From JABFSM01 sp963762545 (GTDB lineage: Bacteria > Gemmatimonadota > Gemmatimonadetes > Gemmatimonadales > GWC2-71-9): a DNA stretch of 64,000 nt. The translations under genes were made by a program, and so were the position numbers. The DNA is taken from NCBI GenBank assembly GCA_963762545.1, contig CAVXLC010000002.1, positions 806,001 to 870,000 on the forward strand, read 5' to 3'. How positions within the stretch are numbered: position 1 is the stretch's first letter; each line of letters opens with the position of its first letter. Shown here piece by piece: positions 41,851 through 50,518 of this stretch. The notes beneath the pieces were generated by a model, which made no database searches, had not been told where the DNA came from, and saw only the letters and a program-made list of their open reading frames with translations.

Positions 41851-43692
41851 TCAGCGCACCGGCGTGCCGCCGGTCGCGGCGGCCTGGGCATTGGTCTTGT
41901 TGAAGATGTCCGCGCGCCGGTCGACGATTTTGGCCGAGCTTCGTAGCGCCGACACGTAGGCCCGCACCCGGCTCTGCCTTGCGGACTGGAGCGCCTCGTC
42001 TCTGATCGTGCTCAGGTTCTTCACGAACTCGGCGGAGTCCGCGGGAGTCCGCTCGATGCCCTGGAACAGGTAGACCCCGTCGTCGGTGGACACCGGGCCC
42101 GTGATCTCGTCCTTCCCCGCACCGAATGCCGCACCGATCAGCTTGGGGTCGGGAAGCGGCGCCGAAAGCCGCGCAAACGGACCCATTTCTTTGTATTCCA
42201 ATCCGGGGCCGGCGAGCTGCTTGAGCGAACCGCTCTGCCTCGCCTGCGCCGCCAATCGAGTGCCCAGCTCCTTGGCGGCCACCCGCTTCTTGGCCAGCTG
42301 CACCTTGGCCTGCACCGTGCCCCGAATCGATTCCAGCGGTGGTACCCCTTCCGGCTGCAGGCTGTCCAGCCGGAACACGACGTAGGATCGTTCCGCCTCG
42401 ATGACCTGGCTGTGTTCGCCGGGCTTGGCCTCGAAGGCCCAGACGCCCACGTCAGGCACGTTCCCGGTTTCAGGGGCGGATACCCGTCCCCCCTCGACCA
42501 GCGGCCCCAGCTTGTGGGTGGGGATCTTGAGCGCCGAGGCGGCGGTGTCCAGCGCCGAGGACTCGAGCCGCTCGGCCGAAAGCTGCTCCAGCGAATCTGC
42601 CCGCCGATCCAGCAGGTCCCGGTGGGATCCGGTCACCTCGATCGGAACGAGGATGTGACGGGCCTTGAAGGTGTCCCCGGTGCGGCTCTCGACCTCGATG
42701 AGGTGGTATCCGAACGAGCTGGCCACCGGATCCGAGAGGGTCTTGAGCGGGAGGGTGGCGACTGCGGCGGCGAACGCCGGGTCCACCTGCGACTTGTTCA
42801 TGACGCCCAGGTCGCCGCCCTGCTTGCCCGACACGGTATCGGCGGACTCGCGCTTGGCGACTTCCGCAAACGGAGTGCCGTTCTGGATTTCGTCCCGAAG
42901 GCTCTTCGCGTGGGCGAGGGCCGCCGCGGTATCGGAGGCATCGGGCAAACGGGGCACGGCCAGGAAGCTCAAATAGGCGGCACGGGGTCGTTTGAACTCG
43001 TCCTTGTGCGCGCGATAGTACTCGTCGATTTCCTGCGGAGAGACCGGCACCGCCTGGTTGGAAATCGCGACGGCGGGATCCACCCGAAGGGAGCCCACCT
43101 TCACCTGTTCCTTCTCGTCCCGGTAGCGTTCCCACAGGGCGGCGTCCGACACGTACACGTCCTCGATGACGCCCCGAATCAGCTTGCCGCGAAGCAGCTC
43201 GTCCTGATACCGCGACTCGAGGTAGGGGATCGCGGCCTGACCGGATGTCGAGGTCAGCCAGCGCTGATACTTGGTGAGATCGAACTTGCCGTCGGTCTGG
43301 AATTCGGGACTCTGGGTCAGCTCCCGGGGCGGGGAAGTGCGAATGGCCTCGGCGACCTCTTCCGGGGAGACCCTGATTCCGTGGCGGTCGTATTCGGCAC
43401 GGAAAATGATATCCTGAATGGCCTGTTCCCAGACCTGGTCACGAAGCTGGGCGACTTCCTCAAGGGACAGCGAGGCACCCGTTTGGCGCTGTCTGCCCTC
43501 GATCGCCTGTTGCACCGAGGCTTGGAAGGTCCTGGCGTCCACGGTGGTGCCGTTGACCTTGCCGACGGAAGTCTTTGTCAGCAAGCCACCTCCGTTGCCG
43601 AGGCCGCTCAGGTCATAGACCAGCCAGACGAAGAATGCAATCGTCGTCACCAGGATGATTGGCTTGGCGGCGCTGCGAAAAAATTGCATCAT
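41851..43692 (-). CDS. ppiD: Membrane-anchored periplasmic chaperone/peptidyl-prolyl isomerase PpiD-like
   Basis: 613 residues, the only minus-strand gene here. N-terminal anchor (PIILVTTIAFFVWLVYDLSG, about 11-31), SurA-N-like helical chaperone region (TFQASVQQAIEGRQRQTG, LRDQVWEQAIQDIIFRAEYDR), parvulin PPIase domains in the middle (FAEVAKRESADTVSGKQGGDLGVM, FGYHLIEVESR, KARHILVPIEV) and a second, degenerate one near 500-560. It assists folding of outer-membrane proteins leaving the Sec channel. Tandem ATGATG starts at 43692. Confidence 0.9.
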   Translation of the reverse strand: MMQFFRSAAKPIILVTTIAFFVWLVYDLSGLGNGGGLLTKTSVGKVNGTTVDARTFQASVQQAIEGRQRQTGASLSLEEVAQLRDQVWEQAIQDIIFRAEYDRHGIRVSPEEVAEAIRTSPPRELTQSPEFQTDGKFDLTKYQRWLTSTSGQAAIPYLESRYQDELLRGKLIRGVIEDVYVSDAALWERYRDEKEQVKVGSLRVDPAVAISNQAVPVSPQEIDEYYRAHKDEFKRPRAAYLSFLAVPRLPDASDTAAALAHAKSLRDEIQNGTPFAEVAKRESADTVSGKQGGDLGVMNKSQVDPAFAAAVATLPLKTLSDPVASSFGYHLIEVESRTGDTFKARHILVPIEVTGSHRDLLDRRADSLEQLSAERLESSALDTAASALKIPTHKLGPLVEGGRVSAPETGNVPDVGVWAFEAKPGEHSQVIEAERSYVVFRLDSLQPEGVPPLESIRGTVQAKVQLAKKRVAAKELGTRLAAQARQSGSLKQLAGPGLEYKEMGPFARLSAPLPDPKLIGAAFGAGKDEITGPVSTDDGVYLFQGIERTPADSAEFVKNLSTIRDEALQSARQSRVRAYVSALRSSAKIVDRRADIFNKTNAQAAATGGTPVR

Positions 43693-43735
43693 GAGAGGGA
43701 ACCAGTCCGGTCGGCCTAAGGGTATGAAGCCCTAA

Positions 43736-43764
43736 AGCTTAACGGACAGGGCAGGGCATCTCAA
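43736..43764 (-). promoter_or_regulatory. Promoter for ppiD
   Basis: On the minus strand TTGAGA (plus 43759-43764) and TAAGCT (plus 43736-43741) are exactly 17 bases apart. This predicts a leader of about 37 bases before ATG 43692. It is the best-matched -35/-10 pair in the window. Confidence 0.6.
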
Positions 43765-43809
43765 GGATGGTATTCCGCACCCCCTGAGGCGACCTTTGGG
43801 GACCGGCGG

Positions 43810-43825
43810 AGGCCCAGGCGGGCCT
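43810..43825 (+). other. Leader hairpin before the TPR/aroQ unit
   Basis: AGGCCC (43810-43815) and GGGCCT (43820-43825) pair around AGGC, 26 bases before ATG 43852, in the 159-base divergent gap. I found no convincing plus-strand promoter there. Confidence 0.3.
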
Positions 43826-43851
43826 GGCGGACTCAATCGGACGGGCGGGAC

Positions 43852-45801
43852 ATGGCTTTCTCCAGCGAAATTGAAAAGCTCGAACGGCGCTGGCAAGAGA
43901 ACCCCTTGGGGCTCACCTTCGCCCCGCTGGCGGAGGCCTACCGCAAGGCCGGCGAGACGGCGCGAGCCCTCGAGCTGATCGAGCAGGGCCTCACCCAGCA
44001 CCCCAATTATGTGCCGGCCCATATCGTCCGGGGCCGCTGTTACCTCGACGCCCAATCCGATCCCCAGGCGGAGTCGGCGTTTCTGCGGGTTACCGAGCTC
44101 GATCCCGAGAACGTCATTGCCCTGAAGGGGCTGGCGGAGCTGTCCGAGCGCGCCGGCAGGATTCCGGAGGCGGTCCACCGGCTCGAGCTCTTGCTCGACG
44201 TCGATCGCAACAACGAAGAAGCCCGGGGCCAGCTGGACCGCGTGAAGGAGCTGCTCGCCGCGGCCGCGGCTCCGGCCCCGGCCGTCGCCACCGTCTCCCA
44301 CGAACCACCGGCGCCGGAGTCCCAGGAGGCGCCGCCGCAGGCCCCGGTCCCGGCTGCTCCCCTGGAGGCGGCTGCCACCGCGGCATCGGATGCGGACGCC
44401 ACTTCGCCCGCACCCGAGCCGGCCCGGACCCGGAGCGAGAGCTCCCTCGACGACCTCGAGCTCGAGGTCGCGTCGCAGCTGAGCGCGGAAACCTCGGACG
44501 AGTTCCAGATTCCCAACGACTCGGAGGCCCTGCAGCCTTCGGGCGATCGCATCGCCGACATCGTCCTTGGCACCGAGTCTCCGGACGACTTCCCGATCGA
44601 CCAGGGGGCATATGGAAGTGCCGGGTCGGGCGCTCCGACTCCTCCAGGCCTGGCGGGCATCGACAGCGTCGACGTTCTGCTCGGTGAAGACTACGCATCC
44701 CTGATGTCGTACCGGGATCCGTCGAGCGTTCCGGAGGTCGAGCCTCCCACGGTCGAAGAGACGGTGTTCGGCCAGATGGCGCTCATGGCGCAGATGCCGG
44801 TGCCCGCGCCCGATGTGATCCCGCCGCCGCCGGCGGCTCCGTTCGCGCAGGAGAGCTTCATGCCTCCGGAGCCCGGCGCGTCGGAACCGCTGCCGATGCT
44901 GGAATCGGAGCCGGTCCCGGATACCGACATCGCGGCCGAGACCCCCCCGGCGTCGGAGTGGGCGGCACCCGAGCCTCCCGAGCCGCAGCCGATCCCGGTG
45001 CCGGTGCCCGAGGCGGCAGCGGAGCCGGTTGCTCCGCCCGCGGCGGCCGCCGAGCCGGTTGTCTCGCCGGAGCCGGCCGAGCCGCTGTCCGTGCGGCACC
45101 CGGAGCCCGCGCCGGCCGGCATGGTGGACGAGTACGTGCCGCTGGGAGATCTTGGCGAGCCGACCCGGTACCAGCCCGCGGCACCGCAGGCCGAAGAAGC
45201 GGAGCCGGCGCCCGCCGACGAGCCCGAGCTCGTCGTCACCGAGACCATGGCGGAGATCTTCCTTCGGCAGGGACATCGCGAGCTGGCGCTGGCGGTGTAT
45301 GCCCAGCTGGCCCAGCGAGAGCCGGAGAACCAGCGGATCAGCGAGGCGCTGGCCCGCCTCACACCCGAGGCCCCGGCCGCCCCGGCTCCGGCGCCCGAGC
45401 CCGCGCCCCGGTACGCCGCCTCGGACACCGGCGGGCGCTCGGTGGCGAGACTGTTCGGCTCGCTGCTCGCCGCCTCGCGGCCCGCCGTCGCGCCGACGAT
45501 TCATCCGCCGGCATTCGAGCAGCCCAAGCGGGGCTCGGGTGAGCCGACCCGGCCCGCCCAGGAGTCACTCAGCCTGAGCTCGGTGTTCGGCGAGGAGTCG
45601 GCGCCGTCCGGTCCCGCGAATGCCGCGGCGGATTCCTCGCCGGGGGAACCCAGCTTCGACGAGTTCTTCGCCCCGGCCACCGGACCCGCCGCGGACCTGG
45701 AGTTGCCCCGGTCGCCGGAATCCGATGCGGCCGGCATGCCGGCGCAGGTTCCGGAGGATCTCGAGCAGTTCAACGCCTGGCTGCGCGGCCTCAAGCGCTG
45801 A
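43852..45801 (+). CDS. TPR protein with long Pro/Ala/Glu-rich disordered region
   Basis: 649 residues, no signal peptide. N-terminal TPRs at about 1-130 (FAPLAEAYRKAGETARALELIEQGL, PAHIVRGRCYLDAQSDPQAESAFLRV, ALKGLAELSERAGRIPEAVHRLELLL). Residues about 140-450 are low-complexity Pro/Ala/Glu, likely disordered. A single TPR-like unit returns at about 463-500 (MAEIFLRQGHRELALAVYAQLAQREPENQ). The end LEQFNAWLRGLKR is amphipathic. Layout parallels the protein at 38012. Unknown function; immediately followed by aroQ. Confidence 0.78.
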   Translation: MAFSSEIEKLERRWQENPLGLTFAPLAEAYRKAGETARALELIEQGLTQHPNYVPAHIVRGRCYLDAQSDPQAESAFLRVTELDPENVIALKGLAELSERAGRIPEAVHRLELLLDVDRNNEEARGQLDRVKELLAAAAAPAPAVATVSHEPPAPESQEAPPQAPVPAAPLEAAATAASDADATSPAPEPARTRSESSLDDLELEVASQLSAETSDEFQIPNDSEALQPSGDRIADIVLGTESPDDFPIDQGAYGSAGSGAPTPPGLAGIDSVDVLLGEDYASLMSYRDPSSVPEVEPPTVEETVFGQMALMAQMPVPAPDVIPPPPAAPFAQESFMPPEPGASEPLPMLESEPVPDTDIAAETPPASEWAAPEPPEPQPIPVPVPEAAAEPVAPPAAAAEPVVSPEPAEPLSVRHPEPAPAGMVDEYVPLGDLGEPTRYQPAAPQAEEAEPAPADEPELVVTETMAEIFLRQGHRELALAVYAQLAQREPENQRISEALARLTPEAPAAPAPAPEPAPRYAASDTGGRSVARLFGSLLAASRPAVAPTIHPPAFEQPKRGSGEPTRPAQESLSLSSVFGEESAPSGPANAAADSSPGEPSFDEFFAPATGPAADLELPRSPESDAAGMPAQVPEDLEQFNAWLRGLKR

Positions 45802-46239
45802 ATGCGGGTCACGGTTCTCAACGGTCCGAACCTGAACCTGCTGGGTACTCGCGAGCCGCATATCTACGGCACCACCACGCTGGTTCAGCTCGAGGCGCTC
45901 GTCCGGGAGGAGGCCCACCGGCTCGGCGCCTCGATCCGTTTCGTCCAGACCAACCACGAAGGCACCCTGGTGGACGAAATCCAGAAGCTCCCGGCCACGG
46001 CCGACGGGTTGATCCTGAACGCCGCCGCGTACTCTCACACCAGCCTGGCCATCCGCGATGCGCTGCTCGCCGTCAGGGTGCCGTTCGTCGAGGTGCATCT
46101 GACGGATATCGCGGCCCGGGAAGAAGCCCGGCGCCGGCTGGTCTTCGCCGATCTGGCCGTCCAGCTCATCACCGGTGAGGGTCCCGAGGGATACCGCCGC
46201 GCGCTTCGGGTGCTCTCGGAGCGCCTCCGTGGGGGCTGA
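45802..46239 (+). CDS. aroQ: Type II 3-dehydroquinate dehydratase
   Basis: 145 residues. VLNGPNLNLLGTREPHIYG at the N-terminus holds the catalytic tyrosine and the arginine of the lid loop; NAAAYSHTS and EVHLTDIAAREEARRR are the other signatures (usual forms NPAAYTHTS and EVHLSN). Converts 3-dehydroquinate to 3-dehydroshikimate in aromatic amino acid synthesis. ATG follows the previous stop directly. Confidence 0.95.
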   Translation: MRVTVLNGPNLNLLGTREPHIYGTTTLVQLEALVREEAHRLGASIRFVQTNHEGTLVDEIQKLPATADGLILNAAAYSHTSLAIRDALLAVRVPFVEVHLTDIAAREEARRRLVFADLAVQLITGEGPEGYRRALRVLSERLRGG

Positions 46240-47317
46240 CCACCGGGGCGACCGCCAAACCGCCCTCCGCCGTGCCCTGGTCGAGCTGGGGCTCGAGGGA
46301 CTCCTGGTCACCCACGGACCGAACATCCGGTATCTCACCGGCTTCAGCGGCTCCGCGGGCATTCTCCTCCTTACCGGCCAGCGCACCACCCTCCTCACCG
46401 ACTTCCGCTACGCGGAACAGGCGCCCGCGGAAGCGGGTGACGCTGCGGACGTGGTGGTCGAACGGAGCAACCTGTGGGAGCGGCTCCGGCGGCTGCTGGA
46501 GCCGGGGCCCGCGCTGCGCATCGGCATCGAGCGCGATCGCCTGACGGTGCGGGACGCCGACCGGCTGATGAAACTCGAGGTGGTCGAGGCGGTGCCGACC
46601 AGCGAGGTGGTGGAAGGACTGCGCGCGGTCAAGGACGCGGGCGAGGTCGAGGCCATCGCCGCCGCCGCGACCCTGGCCCAGGAGGCCCTTGCCGAGATCC
46701 TGCCGACGGTCAAGCCGGGGCAGACCGAGCTGGATATCGCCGCGCGGCTCGAGCTCGCGCTCCGGGTCCGGGGCAGCGAGTGGCATCCGTTCGAGACGAT
46801 CGTGGCCTCCGGACCCCGGAGCGCGCTGCCCCATGCCCGCGCGTCCGACCGGCCGGTGGGCCGAGGCGAATGGCTGCTGATTGACTTCGGCGCCAGGCTC
46901 TCCGGCTACTGCTCGGATCTGACCCGGACGGTGCTGGTCGGGGGACGGGTGGACCAGCGCCAGCGGGAGATCTACGATATCGTGGCGCTGGCTCAGCGCA
47001 CGGCCATCGCCGGTCTCGCCCCCGGCCTGTCGGGCCGGGAGGGGGATGCGCTGGCTCGAGACGTCATCGAAGCGGCCGGGCACGGGGATGCTTTTGGACA
47101 CTCCCTGGGCCACGGCCTGGGCCTGGAGGTGCACGAGGGCCCCCGGCTCTCCCGGACGGCCTCCGAGCCGCTCCCGGCCGGAGCGGTAGTCACGGTGGAG
47201 CCGGGCATCTATCTTCAAGGTTGGGGCGGCGTCCGGCTGGAGGACGACATCCACCTCACCGCCACGGGTGCACGGTGCCTGTCCGACTGTCGCACCGAGC
47301 TGCTGGAACTTCATTGA
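46229..47317 (+). CDS. Xaa-Pro aminopeptidase/dipeptidase family metallopeptidase
   Basis: 362 residues. Creatinase-type N-terminal domain (LLVTHGPNIRYLTGFSGSAG) and pita-bread catalytic domain with all five dinuclear metal ligands: D in LIDFGA, D in SDLTRT, H in GHSLGHGLGLEVHE, E in TVEPGIY and E in VRLEDDI. Cleaves N-terminal Xaa-Pro bonds. GTG 46229 overlaps aroQ by 11 bases; an aroQ-pepP-accB-accC order is common in bacteria. Confidence 0.92.
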   Translation: MGADHRGDRQTALRRALVELGLEGLLVTHGPNIRYLTGFSGSAGILLLTGQRTTLLTDFRYAEQAPAEAGDAADVVVERSNLWERLRRLLEPGPALRIGIERDRLTVRDADRLMKLEVVEAVPTSEVVEGLRAVKDAGEVEAIAAAATLAQEALAEILPTVKPGQTELDIAARLELALRVRGSEWHPFETIVASGPRSALPHARASDRPVGRGEWLLIDFGARLSGYCSDLTRTVLVGGRVDQRQREIYDIVALAQRTAIAGLAPGLSGREGDALARDVIEAAGHGDAFGHSLGHGLGLEVHEGPRLSRTASEPLPAGAVVTVEPGIYLQGWGGVRLEDDIHLTATGARCLSDCRTELLELH

Positions 47318-47365
47318 TTCATAACGTTCACGTCTCACCGGCCCGGCCGGGAGCTCACGCACCCA

Positions 47366-47905
47366 ATGAAACCGGATGAGATGAAAGAGGTCGCGCAGCT
47401 GATGCAGAAGGTCCCCGGCCTGAAGGGGATCGAGTTCAAGGACGTGAAGCGCCTGGTGGAACTGCTCACCGAATCGCCGGAGATCGGCTCGATCGAGCTC
47501 AAGGGCTTCTTCGGTACCGGCGTGGTCATCACGCGGACCGGGGCGGCGTCCTACCTGCCGGCGCCGGCTCCGGCGGCCCGGGCCGTCGAGGCCCAGACGC
47601 ACGCCGTGACGCCGGCGGCCGGGCCGGCGGCGGAGGCTCCACGGCCCGCGGCGGCAGCATCGCTCAAAGAGATCAAGTCTCCGATGGTCGGAACATTCTA
47701 CGCCTCGCCCGAGCCGGGCGCCGACCCGTATCTCAAGGTGGGCGCGCGGGTAGCGCCGGGGCAGACGGTCTGCATCATCGAGGCGATGAAGATCATGAAC
47801 GAGATCGAGGCGGAATTCGGCGGAGTGATCCGGGAAGTCTGCGTGGAAGACGCGCAGCCGGTCGAGTTCGGCCAGGTCCTCTTCCGGGTGGATCCCAATG
47901 GCTGA
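47366..47905 (+). CDS. accB: Biotin carboxyl carrier protein of acetyl-CoA carboxylase
   Basis: 179 residues. N-terminal helical domain, Pro/Ala-rich linker (about 62-98) and a biotinyl domain with KSPMVGTFYASPEPGADP (thumb) and the biotin lysine K142 in EAMKIMNE. Works with AccC (downstream) and AccA/AccD (outside) in malonyl-CoA synthesis. GGGAG precedes ATG 47366. pilT starts 8 bases before its stop. Confidence 0.96.
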   Translation: MKPDEMKEVAQLMQKVPGLKGIEFKDVKRLVELLTESPEIGSIELKGFFGTGVVITRTGAASYLPAPAPAARAVEAQTHAVTPAAGPAAEAPRPAAAASLKEIKSPMVGTFYASPEPGADPYLKVGARVAPGQTVCIIEAMKIMNEIEAEFGGVIREVCVEDAQPVEFGQVLFRVDPNG

Positions 47906-49091
47906 TCTTCAAGGCCCCGAGGGCGCGCCCGTCGCCGCCCCCTTCAATTTCAAACAGGCCATCTCTCAGATGGTGCAGCGCGGCGGGTCGGACCTGCACC
48001 TCAAGGTCGGCCGTCCCCCCACGGTGCGGGTCAACGGCGAGCTGCTGGCGCTGCCGATGCTCGCCATCAAGCCGGAGGAGCTCAAGCATCTGGCCGAGCA
48101 GATCATGACGCCGCGCCAGGTGAAGGAATTCGCCGAAAAGAAGGAGGCGGATTTCGCGATCGGGGTGCCCGGGGTGGGGCGCTTCCGGACCAACATCTAC
48201 CAGCAGCGCGGCACCCTGGCCTTTGCCCTCCGGGCCATTCCCTACGAGGTCCACAACATCCGGGAGCTCAATCTCCCCGAGGTGCTGGAGACGATCTCGC
48301 TCAAGCCCCGCGGGCTGGTGCTGGTCACCGGGATCACCGGCTCGGGCAAGTCCACCGCGCTGGCGGCGATGATCCATCATATCAACCGGCACCGCCGGGT
48401 GAACATCATCACCATCGAGGACCCGATCGAGTTTCTGCACCGGGACTCGATGGCCAACATCGCGCAGCGCGAAGTGGGGAGCGACACCCTGTCCTTCGCG
48501 GCGGCGCTCCGTCACGTGCTCCGCCAGGATCCCGACGTGCTGCTGCTGGGCGAGATCCGGGATTCCGAGACGCTGGACACGGCGCTCAAGGCCGCGGACA
48601 CCGGGCACCTGGTGTTCTCCACGCTCCACACCACCGATTCGACTCAGTCGATCAGCCGCATTCTCTCGTTCTACCCGCCGCACCAGCAGGCCGAGATCCG
48701 CTCACTGCTCTCGACCGCGCTGGCGGCCATCGTGAGCCTTCGGCTGGTGCCACGGGCCGACGGCCGCGGCCGGGTGCCGGCGTGCGAAGTGCTCATCAAT
48801 ACCGCGGCGGTGGCCGAGAACATCCGAAGCATCGACAAGTCGCTCAACATCCCCGACCTGATCGCCGACGGATCGATCTCCTACGGGATGCAGTCGTTCG
48901 ACCAGTCGCTGATGACCTGGTTCAAGTCCGGCGTGATCAGTTACGACGCGGCGCTGCACTACGCCACCAACCCGAGCGAGTTCGCGCTCCGCGCGGCCGG
49001 CGTCACGGCGGCCTCCGACCGCACCTTCACGGAGCCGGACGAGGAATCCGCCGGGTCGCCGCAGGGCATGATGCGGGACGTGATGCCCTAG
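47898..49091 (+). CDS. pilT: PilT-type twitching ATPase, inserted between accB and accC
   Basis: 397 residues. PilT/VirB11-family AAA+ ATPase: SDLHLKVGRPPTVRVNGEL, Walker A GITGSGKST at about 145-153, Asp box ITIEDPIEF, Walker B DVLLLGEIRD, His box STLHTTDS and RLVPRADGRGRVPACEVL. PilT powers type IV pilus retraction at the inner membrane. No other pil gene is in the window, and it sits between the two halves of the normally adjacent accB-accC pair with an 8-base overlap to accB. Confidence 0.93.
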   Translation: MADLQGPEGAPVAAPFNFKQAISQMVQRGGSDLHLKVGRPPTVRVNGELLALPMLAIKPEELKHLAEQIMTPRQVKEFAEKKEADFAIGVPGVGRFRTNIYQQRGTLAFALRAIPYEVHNIRELNLPEVLETISLKPRGLVLVTGITGSGKSTALAAMIHHINRHRRVNIITIEDPIEFLHRDSMANIAQREVGSDTLSFAAALRHVLRQDPDVLLLGEIRDSETLDTALKAADTGHLVFSTLHTTDSTQSISRILSFYPPHQQAEIRSLLSTALAAIVSLRLVPRADGRGRVPACEVLINTAAVAENIRSIDKSLNIPDLIADGSISYGMQSFDQSLMTWFKSGVISYDAALHYATNPSEFALRAAGVTAASDRTFTEPDEESAGSPQGMMRDVMP

Positions 49092-49160
49092 ATGTCCAAG
49101 AAAGTTCAGATGGCGATCCGCGGGCGCGCGGGGCGCGCCCGAGGCAGGCGATTCCGCTGA
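49092..49160 (+). CDS. Possible 22-residue basic peptide between pilT and accC
   Basis: ATG 49092 follows the pilT TAG directly, and the frame ends at TGA 49158-49160, sharing one base with the accC ATG (TGATG). The product starts MSKKVQMAIRGRAG and has about ten Lys/Arg in 22 residues. The DNA contains a perfect hairpin, GGGCGCGC (49122-49129) with GCGCGCCC (49133-49140). It may be a coupling ORF for accC translation, or chance; no homology can be judged at this length. Confidence 0.3.
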   Translation: MSKKVQMAIRGRAGRARGRRFR

Positions 49161-50518
49161 TGTTCAACAAGGTGCTCATCGCCAATCGCGGCGAAATCGC
49201 GCTGCGGGTCATTCGGGCCTGCCGGGAGCTCGGCGTTCAGACCGTCGCGGTGTACAGCGAGGCGGACCGGGAGTCCCTGCACGTGCGGTTTGCCGACGAC
49301 GACGTCTGCATCGGGCCGGCGCCCAGCCGGCAGTCCTACCTCAACATTCCCCGGATCATCGCCGCCGCCGAAATCACCGGCGCGGACGCGATCCATCCCG
49401 GCTACGGGTTCCTGGCCGAGAACGCCGAGTTCGCTCAGATCTGCAAGGCCTCCAACATCACCTTCATCGGGCCCAGCGCCGAGCAGATCATGGCCATGGG
49501 CGACAAGGCCTCGGCGCGGCGCCTGGCGATGGAGGCCGGGGTGCCCACGGTGCCCGGCTCCGAAGGGGTGCTGGAACACCCGGAGGCCGGACTCGAGGTG
49601 GCCGAGGGCCTCGAATTTCCGGTCATCATCAAGGCCACGGCGGGCGGCGGCGGCAAGGGGATGCGGATCGCGCACGACATCGAGCAATTCGGACAGCTCT
49701 TTACCCTGGCGCAGAACGAGGCGCTGGCGGCGTTCGGGAACGGCGATGTCTACGTGGAGAAGTACCTGGAGCATCCGCGTCACGTCGAGATCCAGGTCAT
49801 GGGAGACCGCTACGGGCGGGTGGTACACCTGGGCGAGCGGGATTGCTCGGTGCAGCGGCGCCACCAGAAGCTGATCGAAGAGAGTCCGAGCCCGGGGCTC
49901 ACGCCGGCGCTCCGCTCCACGATGGGAGAATCGGCCGTGGCGCTCTCCGCGGCCATCGGCTACGTCGGCGCCGGGACCATCGAGTTTCTGCTCGACACCG
50001 ACGGCAAGTTCTACTTCATGGAAATGAACACCCGGATTCAGGTCGAGCACCCCGTCACCGAAATGGTGACCGGATTCGATCTGGTCAAGGAGCAGATCCG
50101 CGTCGCGGCCGGAGAACCCCTCAGCTTCCCGGCGGAGCTCAACGGGCTGCGCGGCCATGCGATCGAGTGCCGGGTCAACGCGGAGGACCCCTACCGGAAC
50201 TTCCAGCCCTGCCCGGGCCACATCACCGCGTATCATCCTCCGGGCGGCCCCGGCGTGCGGGTCGACACCCACGTCTATGCCGGCTACAACGTGCCGCCGT
50301 ACTATGATTCGCTGCTCGCCAAGGTGATCGTCCACGGACGGGATCGGCCCGAGGCCCTGGCCCGGATGGGACAGGCGCTCGACAGCTTCATTCTCGAAGG
50401 CGTGACCACGACGATTCCCTTCCTGGCCCGGGTCATCCGCTCTCCGGTGTTCGTCTCGGGTCAGGTGGACACCCGGTTCCTGGAACGCGAGAGCCACCTC
50501 TTCCACCGCGACGCATGA
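49160..50518 (+). CDS. accC: Biotin carboxylase subunit of acetyl-CoA carboxylase
   Basis: 452 residues. ATP-grasp enzyme: FNKVLIANRGEIALRVIRAC, HPGYGFLAENAEFA, glycine-rich loop KATAGGGGKGMRI, YVEKYLEHPRHVEIQV, ERDCSVQRRHQKLIEESPSP, and catalytic EMNTRIQVEHPVTE. It carboxylates biotin on AccB using bicarbonate and ATP. ATG 49160 gives the standard N-terminus; ATGA overlap with comB at the end. Confidence 0.97.
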   Translation: MFNKVLIANRGEIALRVIRACRELGVQTVAVYSEADRESLHVRFADDDVCIGPAPSRQSYLNIPRIIAAAEITGADAIHPGYGFLAENAEFAQICKASNITFIGPSAEQIMAMGDKASARRLAMEAGVPTVPGSEGVLEHPEAGLEVAEGLEFPVIIKATAGGGGKGMRIAHDIEQFGQLFTLAQNEALAAFGNGDVYVEKYLEHPRHVEIQVMGDRYGRVVHLGERDCSVQRRHQKLIEESPSPGLTPALRSTMGESAVALSAAIGYVGAGTIEFLLDTDGKFYFMEMNTRIQVEHPVTEMVTGFDLVKEQIRVAAGEPLSFPAELNGLRGHAIECRVNAEDPYRNFQPCPGHITAYHPPGGPGVRVDTHVYAGYNVPPYYDSLLAKVIVHGRDRPEALARMGQALDSFILEGVTTTIPFLARVIRSPVFVSGQVDTRFLERESHLFHRDA

